64,000 bases of DNA from Rhytidiadelphus loreus (taxonomy: Eukaryota > Streptophyta > Bryopsida > Hypnales > Hylocomiaceae). The DNA lies in contig OX344761.1 in the NCBI GenBank assembly GCA_947034895.1, positions 29,586,863 to 29,650,862 of the forward strand, written 5' to 3'. The notes beneath the pieces are model-generated. The model was given only the letters and a program-made list of their open reading frames with translations. It was not told the origin of the DNA and made no database searches. Made by a program: the position numbers and the translations under genes. This document shows, piece by piece, positions 48,512-58,702 of this stretch; position 1 is the first letter of the stretch; each line of letters begins with the position of its first letter.

Positions 48512-49563
48512 TTGAAAGTGCCTCTTGCGACTGGCAACCTTTCTCATCAAGAAGCAAATTACTCAATTCCGTAGAGCTTATCGAAACATTCTTTAGCAGT
48601 TGTGAAAATTCACTGACCTAAGAGTAGGCACTCCAGTCCACTGTAACTGTAGTAAGCTGCTGATTCTCTCTTACGCAAAGAGCATGCAGGTTGAGCAATC
48701 AGTGGGCAGCCAACACTTGTCTTCTTGTTGTACCTTTGCCGGCACCTCACCCTCACTCCCAGACACCTGAAATGAGGATCTGGATTTTTCTTTTCAAAAG
48801 GTGTATGATAGATAGAGTCAGTCGTAGACTGAGGCAATTATTCAAATTCAATTCTGTCTGTTATGATTTTTCCTTGTGGAGTCTGGAATTTATCAAAGGT
48901 TTAAAAAATATATAGATATAGATAGATAGATATATAACACTCCTGGTGAAAATGATTGAGATTCTGAACAGCAGCAGGGAGTCTATTTAAGCTTAACCCT
49001 TGGCAAGGACGGGGCTATGACCACTGAATTCAAGCCTCGCTGTACTGTACTTTCATCATTCTGTTTTGAAACTAAGGTAGAAATGAATGAAAAAATTTAT
49101 ATTTATTTTTCAGAGATGAAATCATAGGTCTACTACAAGTCATACAATTTTCAAATTCTGGGGGGAAATTTGAAATCATTGTGAGTTTCTTAAGGGAAAA
49201 AAATTGAGGAAAATTCATATGAAATGCAAAATATACTCAAAAAATCTGAAATGTTTACCATAGATGTATATTTTATAACATCATGGTATGAACCAAAGTT
49301 ATTGTGTCACTCTAAAATTAGAAAACATAAAAAACCCATCAATGGAGGCCCAAAGTTATTATTGTTGATTTGCTATAAAATATTGAAATTTATGATTTTT
49401 TTTCAAAATTTCCAATTAGTGTAGAAACTACACTTGATAAGCTTCATTTTATTAATGGGACTCAATTTCAAAAAACGCCATTTTAATGGCTAAAATTCAC
49501 ATCAAGAGTAAATAGCAAGAAATGGCCCAAGTACGCTATGAACGAGGGTGATCTGTGGATTAA
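48512..49563. other. Intergenic DNA, nothing recognised
   Basis: Begins GC-richer and becomes A+T-rich. A TATAGATA microsatellite is at about 48907-48938. No gene seen. Confidence 0.4.
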
Positions 49564-50155
49564 TTAACCCCTAAAGGACTGAGGCACATGTTAGCTAGAA
49601 ATTGTAAAAAAACTGCCACTTTTTTAGGGCAGTGAAAAAAAGATGAAGAAAAAAGTGTTTTTTTTCAAAATTCAACCGTACAAATTTGTAATAGCCTACT
49701 GTCGGAATGTGTGGAAAAAATTTCAGAAACTTTGACCGCATGGATTGAGAGATTATAAAGTTTGAAGTTGAAAGAAAAAAGTTCATTTTTGCCCATGCCC
49801 GACAGGGCCAGCACACTTTTAAGTCCTCCTAGGATGATATTTTTACACTACACATGGTTTTTTTTTGGACATTTGCATCTTGTATCATGCAAGTTACATA
49901 ATTGCCAAATTTCAAAAGTAGAAGAGGAGTTTTGCACATGCTACACGAAGCTGCCGAAGCTGCCAGAAAAGTTCAAGGCAACATAACTTTTGATTTGGGC
50001 ACCCAATCAGAAAAAAAATTATATTTCCACAAAGTAGGTACATGTTCACACATTGTGTCAAAATTTGAAGAACATTCATTAAAAAATGACTTCATACACA
50101 CCTACCTGAGATCACTTGCGTTCAACGAACGGTCATTCGATCATTTAGGGGTTAA
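49564..50155 (+). mobile_element. TTAA element, GGACTGAGGCACAT subfamily, 592 bp
   Basis: TTAACCCCTAAAGGACTGAG at the left and GATCATTTAGGGGTTAA at the right. Counterparts at 27134 and 61388. No transposase frame. Confidence 0.8.
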
Positions 50156-50724
50156 GCATCTTCTTCTTTAAAAAAAGTCAACAATACCACAATGAGAGGA
50201 TTTGCAATACTATTGACTGAAAATCTCCCAAGCAACTTCAAAAATAGAATGGATGAAAAATTAAACATTGAAGTCATCACAAAGTCCATTTTGCATCCTC
50301 AGCAGCATTTCAGGGTTAATTGAAAATGGTGGATTCATCCATCCTAAATGATCTCCTCCAGATGAGATTCACATCATGTGTGTAACCACAATTCAATTTC
50401 ATCACTGTGATCAATTGAATTCGTCGTTTTGCAACACAATTAAGCAGGAACTGAGGTAATGAAAATAAATGGAACAAAATTGTCCAAAATTTGTCCAAAG
50501 CCATTTGGCTCAAAATTGTCCAAAGCCATGCTGCTTTTTGGTAGAAATGAAAAAAAAACTCACATTAGTTTAGATAGCAGGATGTTAAAGTGGTCATTTG
50601 AAGTCTGCGTCTTGCGTCTGTCTTCCCCCAGTCAAGGGCAAATGTAAAAAAATTAATTATTTTTATTTTGTCGTTGCTAAGTGTCCTGTGTTCTTCACCT
50701 CTCCTACTATGTTCTTTGCCCCTC
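50156..50724. other. Intergenic DNA between two TTAA elements
   Basis: No gene or further element recognised. CAAAATTGTCCAAA is repeated three times near 50473-50525. Confidence 0.4.
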
Positions 50725-51629
50725 CTAACCCCTAAAGGACTGTGACAGTATGTTTTAGTCACTCCAAAACTGCCCATTTCTAGTACAAGTACCAAATTTT
50801 AGAAAAAAAAACATTTTTGGACACATGGGATCTTAAAGTATGTTGACTTCAGAACACGTGGAAAAAATTTCAAAACTTTCCACCTCGTGGATTGCAAGAT
50901 TTGAGCTTTTGAATTCATAGAAATCCTTTTTTTGTCCTTGCAAAAAATCGTGCAACTGGACTTTACAAGCTCACATTTGTATGAAAAAATGTCCAAAATG
51001 GTGGTGCTTCTTTGGATTCATTCTCCAAAGCGAGTTGGCTACATGCATGAAAAATTTCACATCATATAGGAAAAAAATAGGAACTAGAAAGAAGTAGAGA
51101 ATGATTCGAAATACAAAATTGTTAAGAAGTTAGTTATGGAATTGCAAAATGCCATTGCAATGTTGTAATAAACAATCTACATCCTATGATTTTGTTTTTT
51201 TCAAAAAATATTGAAAATGGAGTAAGATAAAGGACTTCAAAGTTTATTTTAGGGTAGAGATTCCACAATTGCCCACAAACCAAAACTCCTCATAACTTTT
51301 GACTCATTGATGAAAATGGAATGATTCAAAGCTTTCCACGTATATATAACTCTAGAAAACCAATTTCAAATCTTTATTTCTGAAAAAAGTGATTTTTATT
51401 ATCTACCTGGATTGCCTATTTATGAAAAAAGAAACATATTAGGCCATAACTTTTTACTCGTATTTCCAAATGTCCTGAAATTTAGTGCATATGAAAGATA
51501 TTCCTTATCCCCACCTTCTATTAAATTCTACTACAATTTTAGCATAAAATATGCAAATCTCTATTCATACATATTTGCCCAAAATTTCTATATTGCCAAA
51601 AAAATGCATGTTGGTCCTTTAGGGGTTAA
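50725..51629 (-). mobile_element. CCCCTAAAGG-family TTAA element, 905 bp, minus orientation
   Basis: CTAACCCCTAAAGGACTG at the left (target TTAA altered to CTAA) and TTGGTCCTTTAGGGGTTAA at the right. Carries the reverse complement of the whole-length landmarks of 54792-55740. Confidence 0.8.
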
Positions 51630-53519
51630 CTAATTTGAAGACTTTGATTCTAAATTCTAAATTTTATCATGGGTGGAAAATAAAAAATTCCAATATTTTT
51701 CCACGAGTAAAAATACAGATTTTGAATGACTACTTTAACATCTTGCCATTACATAATGTTCCTTGTAAACTTGTAATAATTACCCCCGTTAGGGATTGTA
51801 GGGCTATTTTATAGATCATATTTGACTCCTAGAATATCAAGTATGTATTCAAATATGGCAAGACATGGGGCAAAAACACAAGACACTTGTACTATAAGTC
51901 AGTTGTTGTATTTTGAGGGTTCAACTCAAATTTGATTTTAATATTAAACATGAAATTGATGTTCTTTGAATTTGAGTCCAACTAACTAAGTGAAACTTAC
52001 TAATTCTAATTTTTACCCCAATTTGAAATTTTTATTGTCATTTAAATAGTGGACCAATAACCATGGTCTTAAGTTTTTAAATATAGAATGACATGGAATA
52101 TTGACTTGGTCCATGATGTTATACACTATGACATATACCTATGATTCAATTTTCAATTTTTTTGAGTTCAATTCATATTAGATATGTAATTTCTTCACTT
52201 TTTTGTCAAAAATTCACGACAATTTCAAATTTTCACAAAAAATCTGAAATTTTTATGACTTGTAGAGGTAATGTGATTCCATCTCTAGAAAATAAATATG
52301 AAACATTGCATGCAAATTTAGTCACAAAATAAACTATACAAAGAGGAGGGCTTTAAAGTTTGACAAAGTAGTCATAGGCTCTAGTCTTTGAAGGGTTAAA
52401 TTGAAATGTTCCTTAATTATATATCATAAGAAGGGATATACAAACTTGTTATGGGATTTGGGACAAAAGAACAGCTCTATTGTGCATATTGCAACTACAA
52501 TTGTGCTTCCCAAACTCAAGATGTGCACTTAGTTCTACTATAACAAACCATGTGCAAACAAGTGGTTTCTAATAAACTATAATTTCAACTTAAAATTTTG
52601 AGCATTTTTTAATAATGACTATAGATTTCTATTGCCGAAATCTCCAACTCAAATAAAATATGAAATGATTTCTAGAAGAGGTTGAAAATTAACTAAAATG
52701 ACATGTTTTTCAACTCAAATAATTATAGAGAACACATTTAGATGACCATTGAATCAATATTCAACTCAAAATGAGCTTTCAATAGAGAATTATTTTTAGG
52801 AATTTTTTGTTCATTTTTTAGACAAATTTTTCTTATATAATATAGAGGTGTGAAAGTTATTTTTCAGTTCTACAATGTATCTTTTTACTTCAAAAATTTG
52901 TAACTAATTATTATTAACAAATAAAAATAAAAATAATTCAAAATATAAACTTTCAAAGTAGGAAAATCTATTCATATTTTGTTTTATTTTGTTTAATTTT
53001 AAATTCAAAAAGTATATAGGGGTCCAAAGTTTTGTTCGCACGTGGTTTCTAATGGACACTTTAAGTGCCCCCCCATTTCATGATCATTGAATGATGCATC
53101 TTGAAGATCATAATGTTTTTACAAAACATGATTATTGTAAATGTGGAAAATGAGATTCTTAGAGGTGCTCTAATTCAATGAGCAATAGGTATAAGGGAAT
53201 TTTTTCAAAAGTAAAGGTGAGCTACTTTTAAAATATATGCACTTGACAATGCAAAAATGATCAATTATACTTGTGTTTAATTGTCTAACTTATAGAATCT
53301 TTAATGTTTTTTTAGAGTTCATCGTTGCTTAGAATATATATAATACACAACAATGGATAACATAGAGAACATCCACTTACAAAGACTTTAGGGTTAAAAA
53401 CTTATTAAGATCGAGGTATGAGAAATTGATTATCTGTAATAACATTGTGGACATATTCCTTGAACAATCAGTACATTATTTGGCTTTGAAATACCACATT
53501 GTTAGTATTGAAAGTTGTA
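51630..53519. other. A+T-rich intergenic DNA, nothing recognised
   Basis: Stops in all frames and no definable element. Confidence 0.5.
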
Positions 53520-53572
53520 TACTCCCTTTGTCTCAAAATAATACCGATGTTTATTTTGAGACAAAGGGAGTA
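53520..53572. mobile_element. Minimal Stowaway-like hairpin, 53 bp
   Basis: Perfect 20-bp arms CTCCCTTTGTCTCAAAATAA (53522-53541) and its complement (53551-53570) around a 9-base loop, flanked by TA on each side. The arm matches the well-known plant Stowaway (Tc1/mariner MITE) terminus. Almost all of the usual internal sequence is missing. Confidence 0.8.
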
Positions 53573-53795
53573 CTTATTAAAGTCTAGATATCAGTTGTGT
53601 CTTCCTTTTGTAATGTCACCTCTTGCAATGAAACCCATTCATGTGTTTTCTCTTTACCTTCTTCATCCCTTGGCATTTGACCAAAACCAATTTCTTTCTA
53701 ATTTATTTTATACACATTTATTTTACACTGCTTGTCACTTCTTTTTCATTACAATGTCAGTACACAATAACCCCCTCTGTACAATCATGTATTTT

Positions 53796-53881
53796 TTTTT
53801 TCTTTGAAACAAGTGAAATGAAACTTCATTGCAGAACAACAGATAAGTTACAAAGCCGCCAGGCCAAAGACTGGTCAAGAA
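53796..53881 (-). mobile_element. 86-bp 5'-truncated retroposon with 15-bp target duplication
   Basis: A poly(T) tract then CTTTGAAACAAGTGAAATG... lies between two identical copies of ACAATCATGTATTTT (53781-53795, 53882-53896). Read on the minus strand it ends ...CATTTCACTTGTTTCAAAG followed by A's, the layout of a LINE or SINE 3' end. Confidence 0.85.
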
Positions 53882-53896
53882 ACAATCATGTATTTT

Positions 53897-54791
53897 GATA
53901 GTTTGTAAATCCAAATGATGATCCAATTATGAAGAATTATATTTATATATGCACATCTGAACTTCATACTTTACCACCCATTTTCCAATGATTTTCCAAG
54001 CCCCTGGAGACCAGAAAAGTGTCCACCTGGACACTCAAAATACCCGCCAGAATCCAAAAGGGAAGGGGCTGCACTGCATTGACCTCAGCCTGGAATTCCT
54101 GTCCTTTACCTCAGTACTCCGGGTCTAAAGCAGCCTTAATGTTGAATCAGCCGTTTTAAAGTGTTTTTTGGGCATGGAAAAAGTATGAATTTTCAATGAG
54201 AAAAGAAGCAATAATGAAGTCAACATATGCGGTCACCAGAGACTGAATTGGGTTTCATTTTTAAGTTATCTTAGCACTGGCGAAGATAGTTCTGCAAACC
54301 CTAATTGGTTGTGCTGTGATGACGGCCATTTTTCCCATATTGTGGCAACAGCATTCAGTTGAGTATCATCAGGATGCCATGGGTCCTAATTTACATGCCA
54401 AATGGATGTGCCTTGGTGCCAGTGAAGCCCACCAATGACAAGGAGGTAACTCTGCCTAAGGTGGAAGCACCCAAAACCATCAATATAAGCAATTCAGCAT
54501 AGTTGGAGATACTTTTTCCTAAAAATTATATTTTTGGAGTATTAGTAAGTGAAAATCATGAATATTCAAAAAATAAATTAGATTATCGGATGAGGTATGT
54601 AATTTCTATGATTTTTCAAAGTGTTGGCTCCCTAAGACCACTGGAACTGTCACACAGGTGGACCCTAAACCAGAATTTGCAAAAATGAGTAGTTAACAAA
54701 TTAGAGTTAAGTATGTGTCCTTCAAATGCGTCAACAAATCAGAGGTAAGCATTTGAATTGAAGGACTTATTAACTAAAGTCTAGGGACATA
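53897..54791. other. Intergenic DNA, nothing recognised
   Basis: A slightly GC-richer patch at 53990-54480 has no recognisable protein. Confidence 0.4.
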
Positions 54792-55740
54792 TTAACCCCT
54801 AAACGTCCAAACAATGTTTTTTTGGCAACATAGCGATTTTGGGCAACTCACTACAGACGGAAGTTTTTTTTCTTTGAAAATTTTACACAATATGGGGATG
54901 AGGAGTAGCTTTAAGGCCCAACGATTTTCATAACTTTTGACTACATGGTTCAAAAGTTATTGCATGATATGTAATTTTCAGTGTTTTGCGGGTAGCCTGG
55001 GTAGCCCAGACAGAAGCAAAAAATTCTTTGAAAATCACTTTTGAAAAAAATAAAAATTTGAAATTGATTCTCTAAATTTTTATATATGTGTTAAGCTTCG
55101 AATCATTCCATTTTGATTAATGAGATGAAAGTTATGAGGAATTTTAGTTTGAGTTAGTTTGTGGGTAGTTATGGAATCTCTACTTTAAAATAAACTTTGA
55201 AGTCCTCTATTTAACTCAATTTTAAATAGTTTTGGAAAACAATAAAAAAAAAAAATAGGTGTATATTGTTTATAACAACATTACAACCATTGGAATTGGC
55301 ATTTTTCAATTCTATAAATAAATTGTTAACAATTTAATATTTTTAATCATTCTCTACTTCTTTCTACTTACTATTTTTTTCCTATATGTTGTACAATTCC
55401 AAATGATCTAAATTTTTCAAGTATATAGCCAACTTGACTTGAGGAATGAATCCAAAGAGTAACCACCATTTTGGACATTTTTTCATACAAATATGACCTT
55501 GTGAAGTGCAGCTGCTTGTATTTTCACAGGGCCTAAAAAAGGATTTTTGTCACTTCAAACGTTAATATCTTGCAATCTACACGGTGGAAAATTCTGAAAT
55601 TTTTCCACACCTTCTCTAACTATTTTATTTCAAGATTCTACGGTTACATTTGTCCAAAAATGTTTTTCATCTAAAATTTGGTGCTTGTAAATGCAAGGGT
55701 AGTTTTGGTGAAAAGATAGTCTTTGACATTTAGGGGTTAA
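54792..55740 (+). mobile_element. CCCCTAAAGG-family TTAA element, 949 bp
   Basis: TTAACCCCTAAACGTCCAAA at the left and TTTGACATTTAGGGGTTAA at the right. It is the best-preserved plus-oriented copy and a good reference for the family. Inner landmarks include GGCAACATAGCGATTTTGGG, TGACCTTGTGAAGTGCAGCT and CTTGCAATCTACACGGTGGA. No protein. Confidence 0.82.
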
Positions 55741-55795
55741 GAGGCAATCTAGGATACAAGAATAGGTATATGGACGCTTTTGGGTGCCTTCACCT

Positions 55796-55926
55796 TATGA
55801 CAGGCAAAATGGGAGGGAGATAATTATAGGCAAAATTAAACTAATGGTGTACATTCTAGTTCTGAAATGTGCACCACTAGAATAATTTTGCTTGTGATGG
55901 GCTCCCTCCCATTTTGCTTGCCATAG
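55796..55926. repeat. Hairpin of about 130 bp
   Basis: Arms of about 60 bases pair: GGCAAAATGGGAGGGAG... against ...CTCCCTCCCATTTTGC, and AATGGTGTACATT against AATGTGCACCA. The right arm has a short insert (GTGATGGG). It could be a small inverted-repeat transposon or a foldback transcript source. Confidence 0.6.
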
Positions 55927-56040
55927 GCAAAGTTACCTCAGATGGGATTGAAACTTCAAAAAAATTGGACTCTCATTCCACTGTTGATCAGTGAGTTTCA
56001 TTGGCCCTTGACTCCCCTCCGAAAGTACGAAATTGGCCCT

Positions 56041-56340
56041 ACGGTAGTTTACTCTTAAAGCAATCTTTTAAGAAGTGATTGCATTTGGAGGGAAGCTAAA
56101 CTCTTTGAAACAATTTTCAATAAGTAGGAAGAAAAATGGAATTGGTATGTAACCTAAGTCATTTTTATAGTTTTTGGACCTTTGTGGAATTAGTTATGAA
56201 CTTTTGAAGTTGAAATGCAGTGATCACTAAAAGCGACCACCTCTTGAAATGTACACTATTGATTCATTGAAGAAACGAAATATACCTTTGTGTTAGTGGT
56301 TGCTTTTAGAGCAAGGGAGTTTTTAGAGCACCTTGCCTTA
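56041..56340. mobile_element. About 300-bp relative of the GGTAG elements
   Basis: CGGTAGTTTACTCTTAAAGC at the left and TTTTAGAGCACCTTGCCTTA at the right. Interior phrases match 23165 and 57995 (GAAATGTACACTATTG, GGAATTAGTTATGAA). Confidence 0.55.
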
Positions 56341-57994
56341 TATAAGAATGAAGTTGGAGCAAGTGACAAGTGGCAGTGGAACTTGATAGAAAGTCTATAC
56401 TGAAATGCCTATAAAGTGGGTGGGTTTGCTCCAAATCGCACCTTGCTTAAAATTGCCATCATCACTTTGTGTACATCTCCCAAAGCAATATGTATGTATG
56501 TCAAAGAAATGATTTTAGAACATCTACCAAAAAACCTTAGACCGGTACAAGGCTTCATAACTTTTGTATATAGGACCCAATGTCGCATTCTTTGGTGCAT
56601 TGGAACATCTAATTTGACTTCAAGTATGAAAATTTGATTAGTTTAATAATAGAAACTATGCAAAATAGCAAAAAGTCATGGTGGTTTTGGAGGTACTCAC
56701 CTTATTTGGACTTTCAAAAATAGAATGAATTGTACATGCTTAAAAACTTTGGCAAAATTTAAATCTTTGTTTTTGAGAACTTCCATATAGGCAAAGGAGT
56801 GTCAAAATTGAATTTTCACATCATCCTAAATCAATTACAAGATGACATTTGACACTTTAGTTAACTTCTAATGGTTTAAAACTATGTTTCACCAAAAAAA
56901 AAACCTCCAAAGTACCCCTTCTAGTACAATGACCAAAAATGACCAAAAAAACTAGTTCTTCATAATTACCTTAGGATCTTACTTTAAATGTGTATGAGAA
57001 TGTATTGGAAAAAAATTCAAGAGCTTTGACCAAGTAGATACTTGTGTTCAGAGTAAATAAAATAAAATTTTGTAGCTTCTTTTCCAGTTTTTTAGACTAT
57101 AAATCCTCTTAATTTAAAAAGTTTGTACTATATAATTTTTAGACTTAAATCTTTATGGTAGAAAATTGAATTGGGAATCTAGGAAGAAATTAAAGAAAAG
57201 ATAAAAGTTGATTTTCATTCTTTAATCTTGTAAGAACACTAAAGACCTAAAAGGTTCACGGTGGATGACTTCACTAAGTTAACTATAGAAATAAAGAATG
57301 CATCTATTGGTTGAATAATCAAAGTATCACAGTGAATACCTTTGTCATGGGAAGCTACATCCTCCCAAGGTTAAAAAATTGTTAAGAAGAAGTAGAAATA
57401 AGATGGATGACAAATTATATCATTAATAGTTCTAAAATGGAAATGATACATGTCAATCCTAAGGGTGAGATTGTTGTAGAAAATAGTCTACACCCTATGG
57501 AACTTTTAGTTTGGAAAGAATGTGAAAATTGAGCTAAAAAACGAATCCTACATGTTATTTTTTCATGAAGATGTATTGATTGCTTTCAAAACAAGACTAT
57601 TCATAATTTTCACATCAATAATACAAAGCTTCCCATGTAGACATAAATAAACTCAATAAAAAGAAGACTTGTTTTTAAGAAAATTGGATTTTTGCAAGGG
57701 GGTTTATTACCTACGGTCAAGCATTTGGTGCTTCTGAGGGCATAACTTTTTGTCTTGGACACCAATTGAAATAGAAATTGTATTCCCAAAGAACTAATAT
57801 ATTCCCTTACCTCCAAAAAAAAGTTTCAAAAATTGTAATAGAAATTGACATTACATAAACTTGTCCTTGAAAATCCTTAGAAACCCATTTCTAAGACTTA
57901 AAACCTTTAGGAATTAATTTATGTGGAGTTTGACCCTCACATAGGATAGTTTGATATTTGCTTAGAAGTTGGAGAGGCATTTGAGCAATCATGC
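56341..57994. other. A+T-rich DNA with eroded repeat interior
   Basis: 56860-57200 resembles the interiors at 7080 and 28120 but has no recognisable ends. No gene. Confidence 0.4.
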
Positions 57995-58702
57995 TTAAGG
58001 TAGTCTACTCTTAAAGTGACCTAACAAGAGCTGATTGCATTTTGGAGGAAGAAAAAATCCTTGAAATAGTTTATAGTTAATTTTCATAGTAAGATAAATG
58101 AAATTGGCATCAAACCAAAGTTGTTTCATATTTTTTGAACCTTAAGGTAGGAGGCTCTGAAAGCGTGCACTTAAGGGCTGGTTTGCCTTTTTCATGTCAT
58201 TTCTTGTATGGGATTATTTTTAGTTCATTTTTCAGAAAAAGAAAAATAGATTTTGATTGTAACTCAAGTCGTTTTGTATTTTTTGAAGCATTTCTGAATT
58301 ACTTATGAATTTTCAAACAAGATGAGTCATAGGGCCCTATTTCTGACCATAGGTCTTCTATAAATCATTCACTTACAACTTTTAGAGAGAAATGGAGAAA
58401 GCAAAGCAAATGATTGGCTCTTACAATAAATAACATTTTTTTTATTGATCCATTCAATGACAGTAAAAGGTCCATTTGAAGACCACCTCAAGTCCATTAC
58501 AGGTGAGCCTACATGAGTGGTTTAAATGACCCTCCAACATTAGAGCCTCCTACCTTAGTAGAATTAGTTGAGAATTTTTGAAGTTTAAATGCTATGGTCG
58601 CAAAGGCCGACCACCACCTCTTGAAATGTACACTACTGGTACATTGACGAATGCAAAATGTACCTCTCTATTAGTGGTCGCTTTTAGAGCACCCTACCTT
58701 AT
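57995..58702. mobile_element. GGTAG-family element containing another inside it
   Basis: TTAAGGTAGTCTACTCTTAA at the left and GCTTTTAGAGCACCCTACCTTAT at the right. The left and right parts match 56041-56340 once the inner 417-bp element is removed. Confidence 0.65.
58142..58558 (-). mobile_element. 417-bp GGTAG-family element nested in a relative
   Basis: TTAAGGTAGGAGGCTCTGAA at the left and TTAGAGCCTCCTACCTTAG at the right. Same length and interior order as 33894-34309 (CATAGG.CCTATTT.TGACCATAGG, AATGATTGGCTCTTACAATA) but more diverged. It interrupts a block that is continuous at 56160-56210. Confidence 0.75.

Noticed and set aside
53520..53572. Stowaway terminus taken as proof that the organism is a grass
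   Set aside because: Stowaway-type ends occur widely in plants, and nothing else here identifies a grass.
49564..55740. Interstitial telomeric repeats suggested by CCCTAAA/TTTAGGG
   Set aside because: The heptamer occurs singly at element ends next to TTAA and never in tandem; it is part of the terminal repeat.
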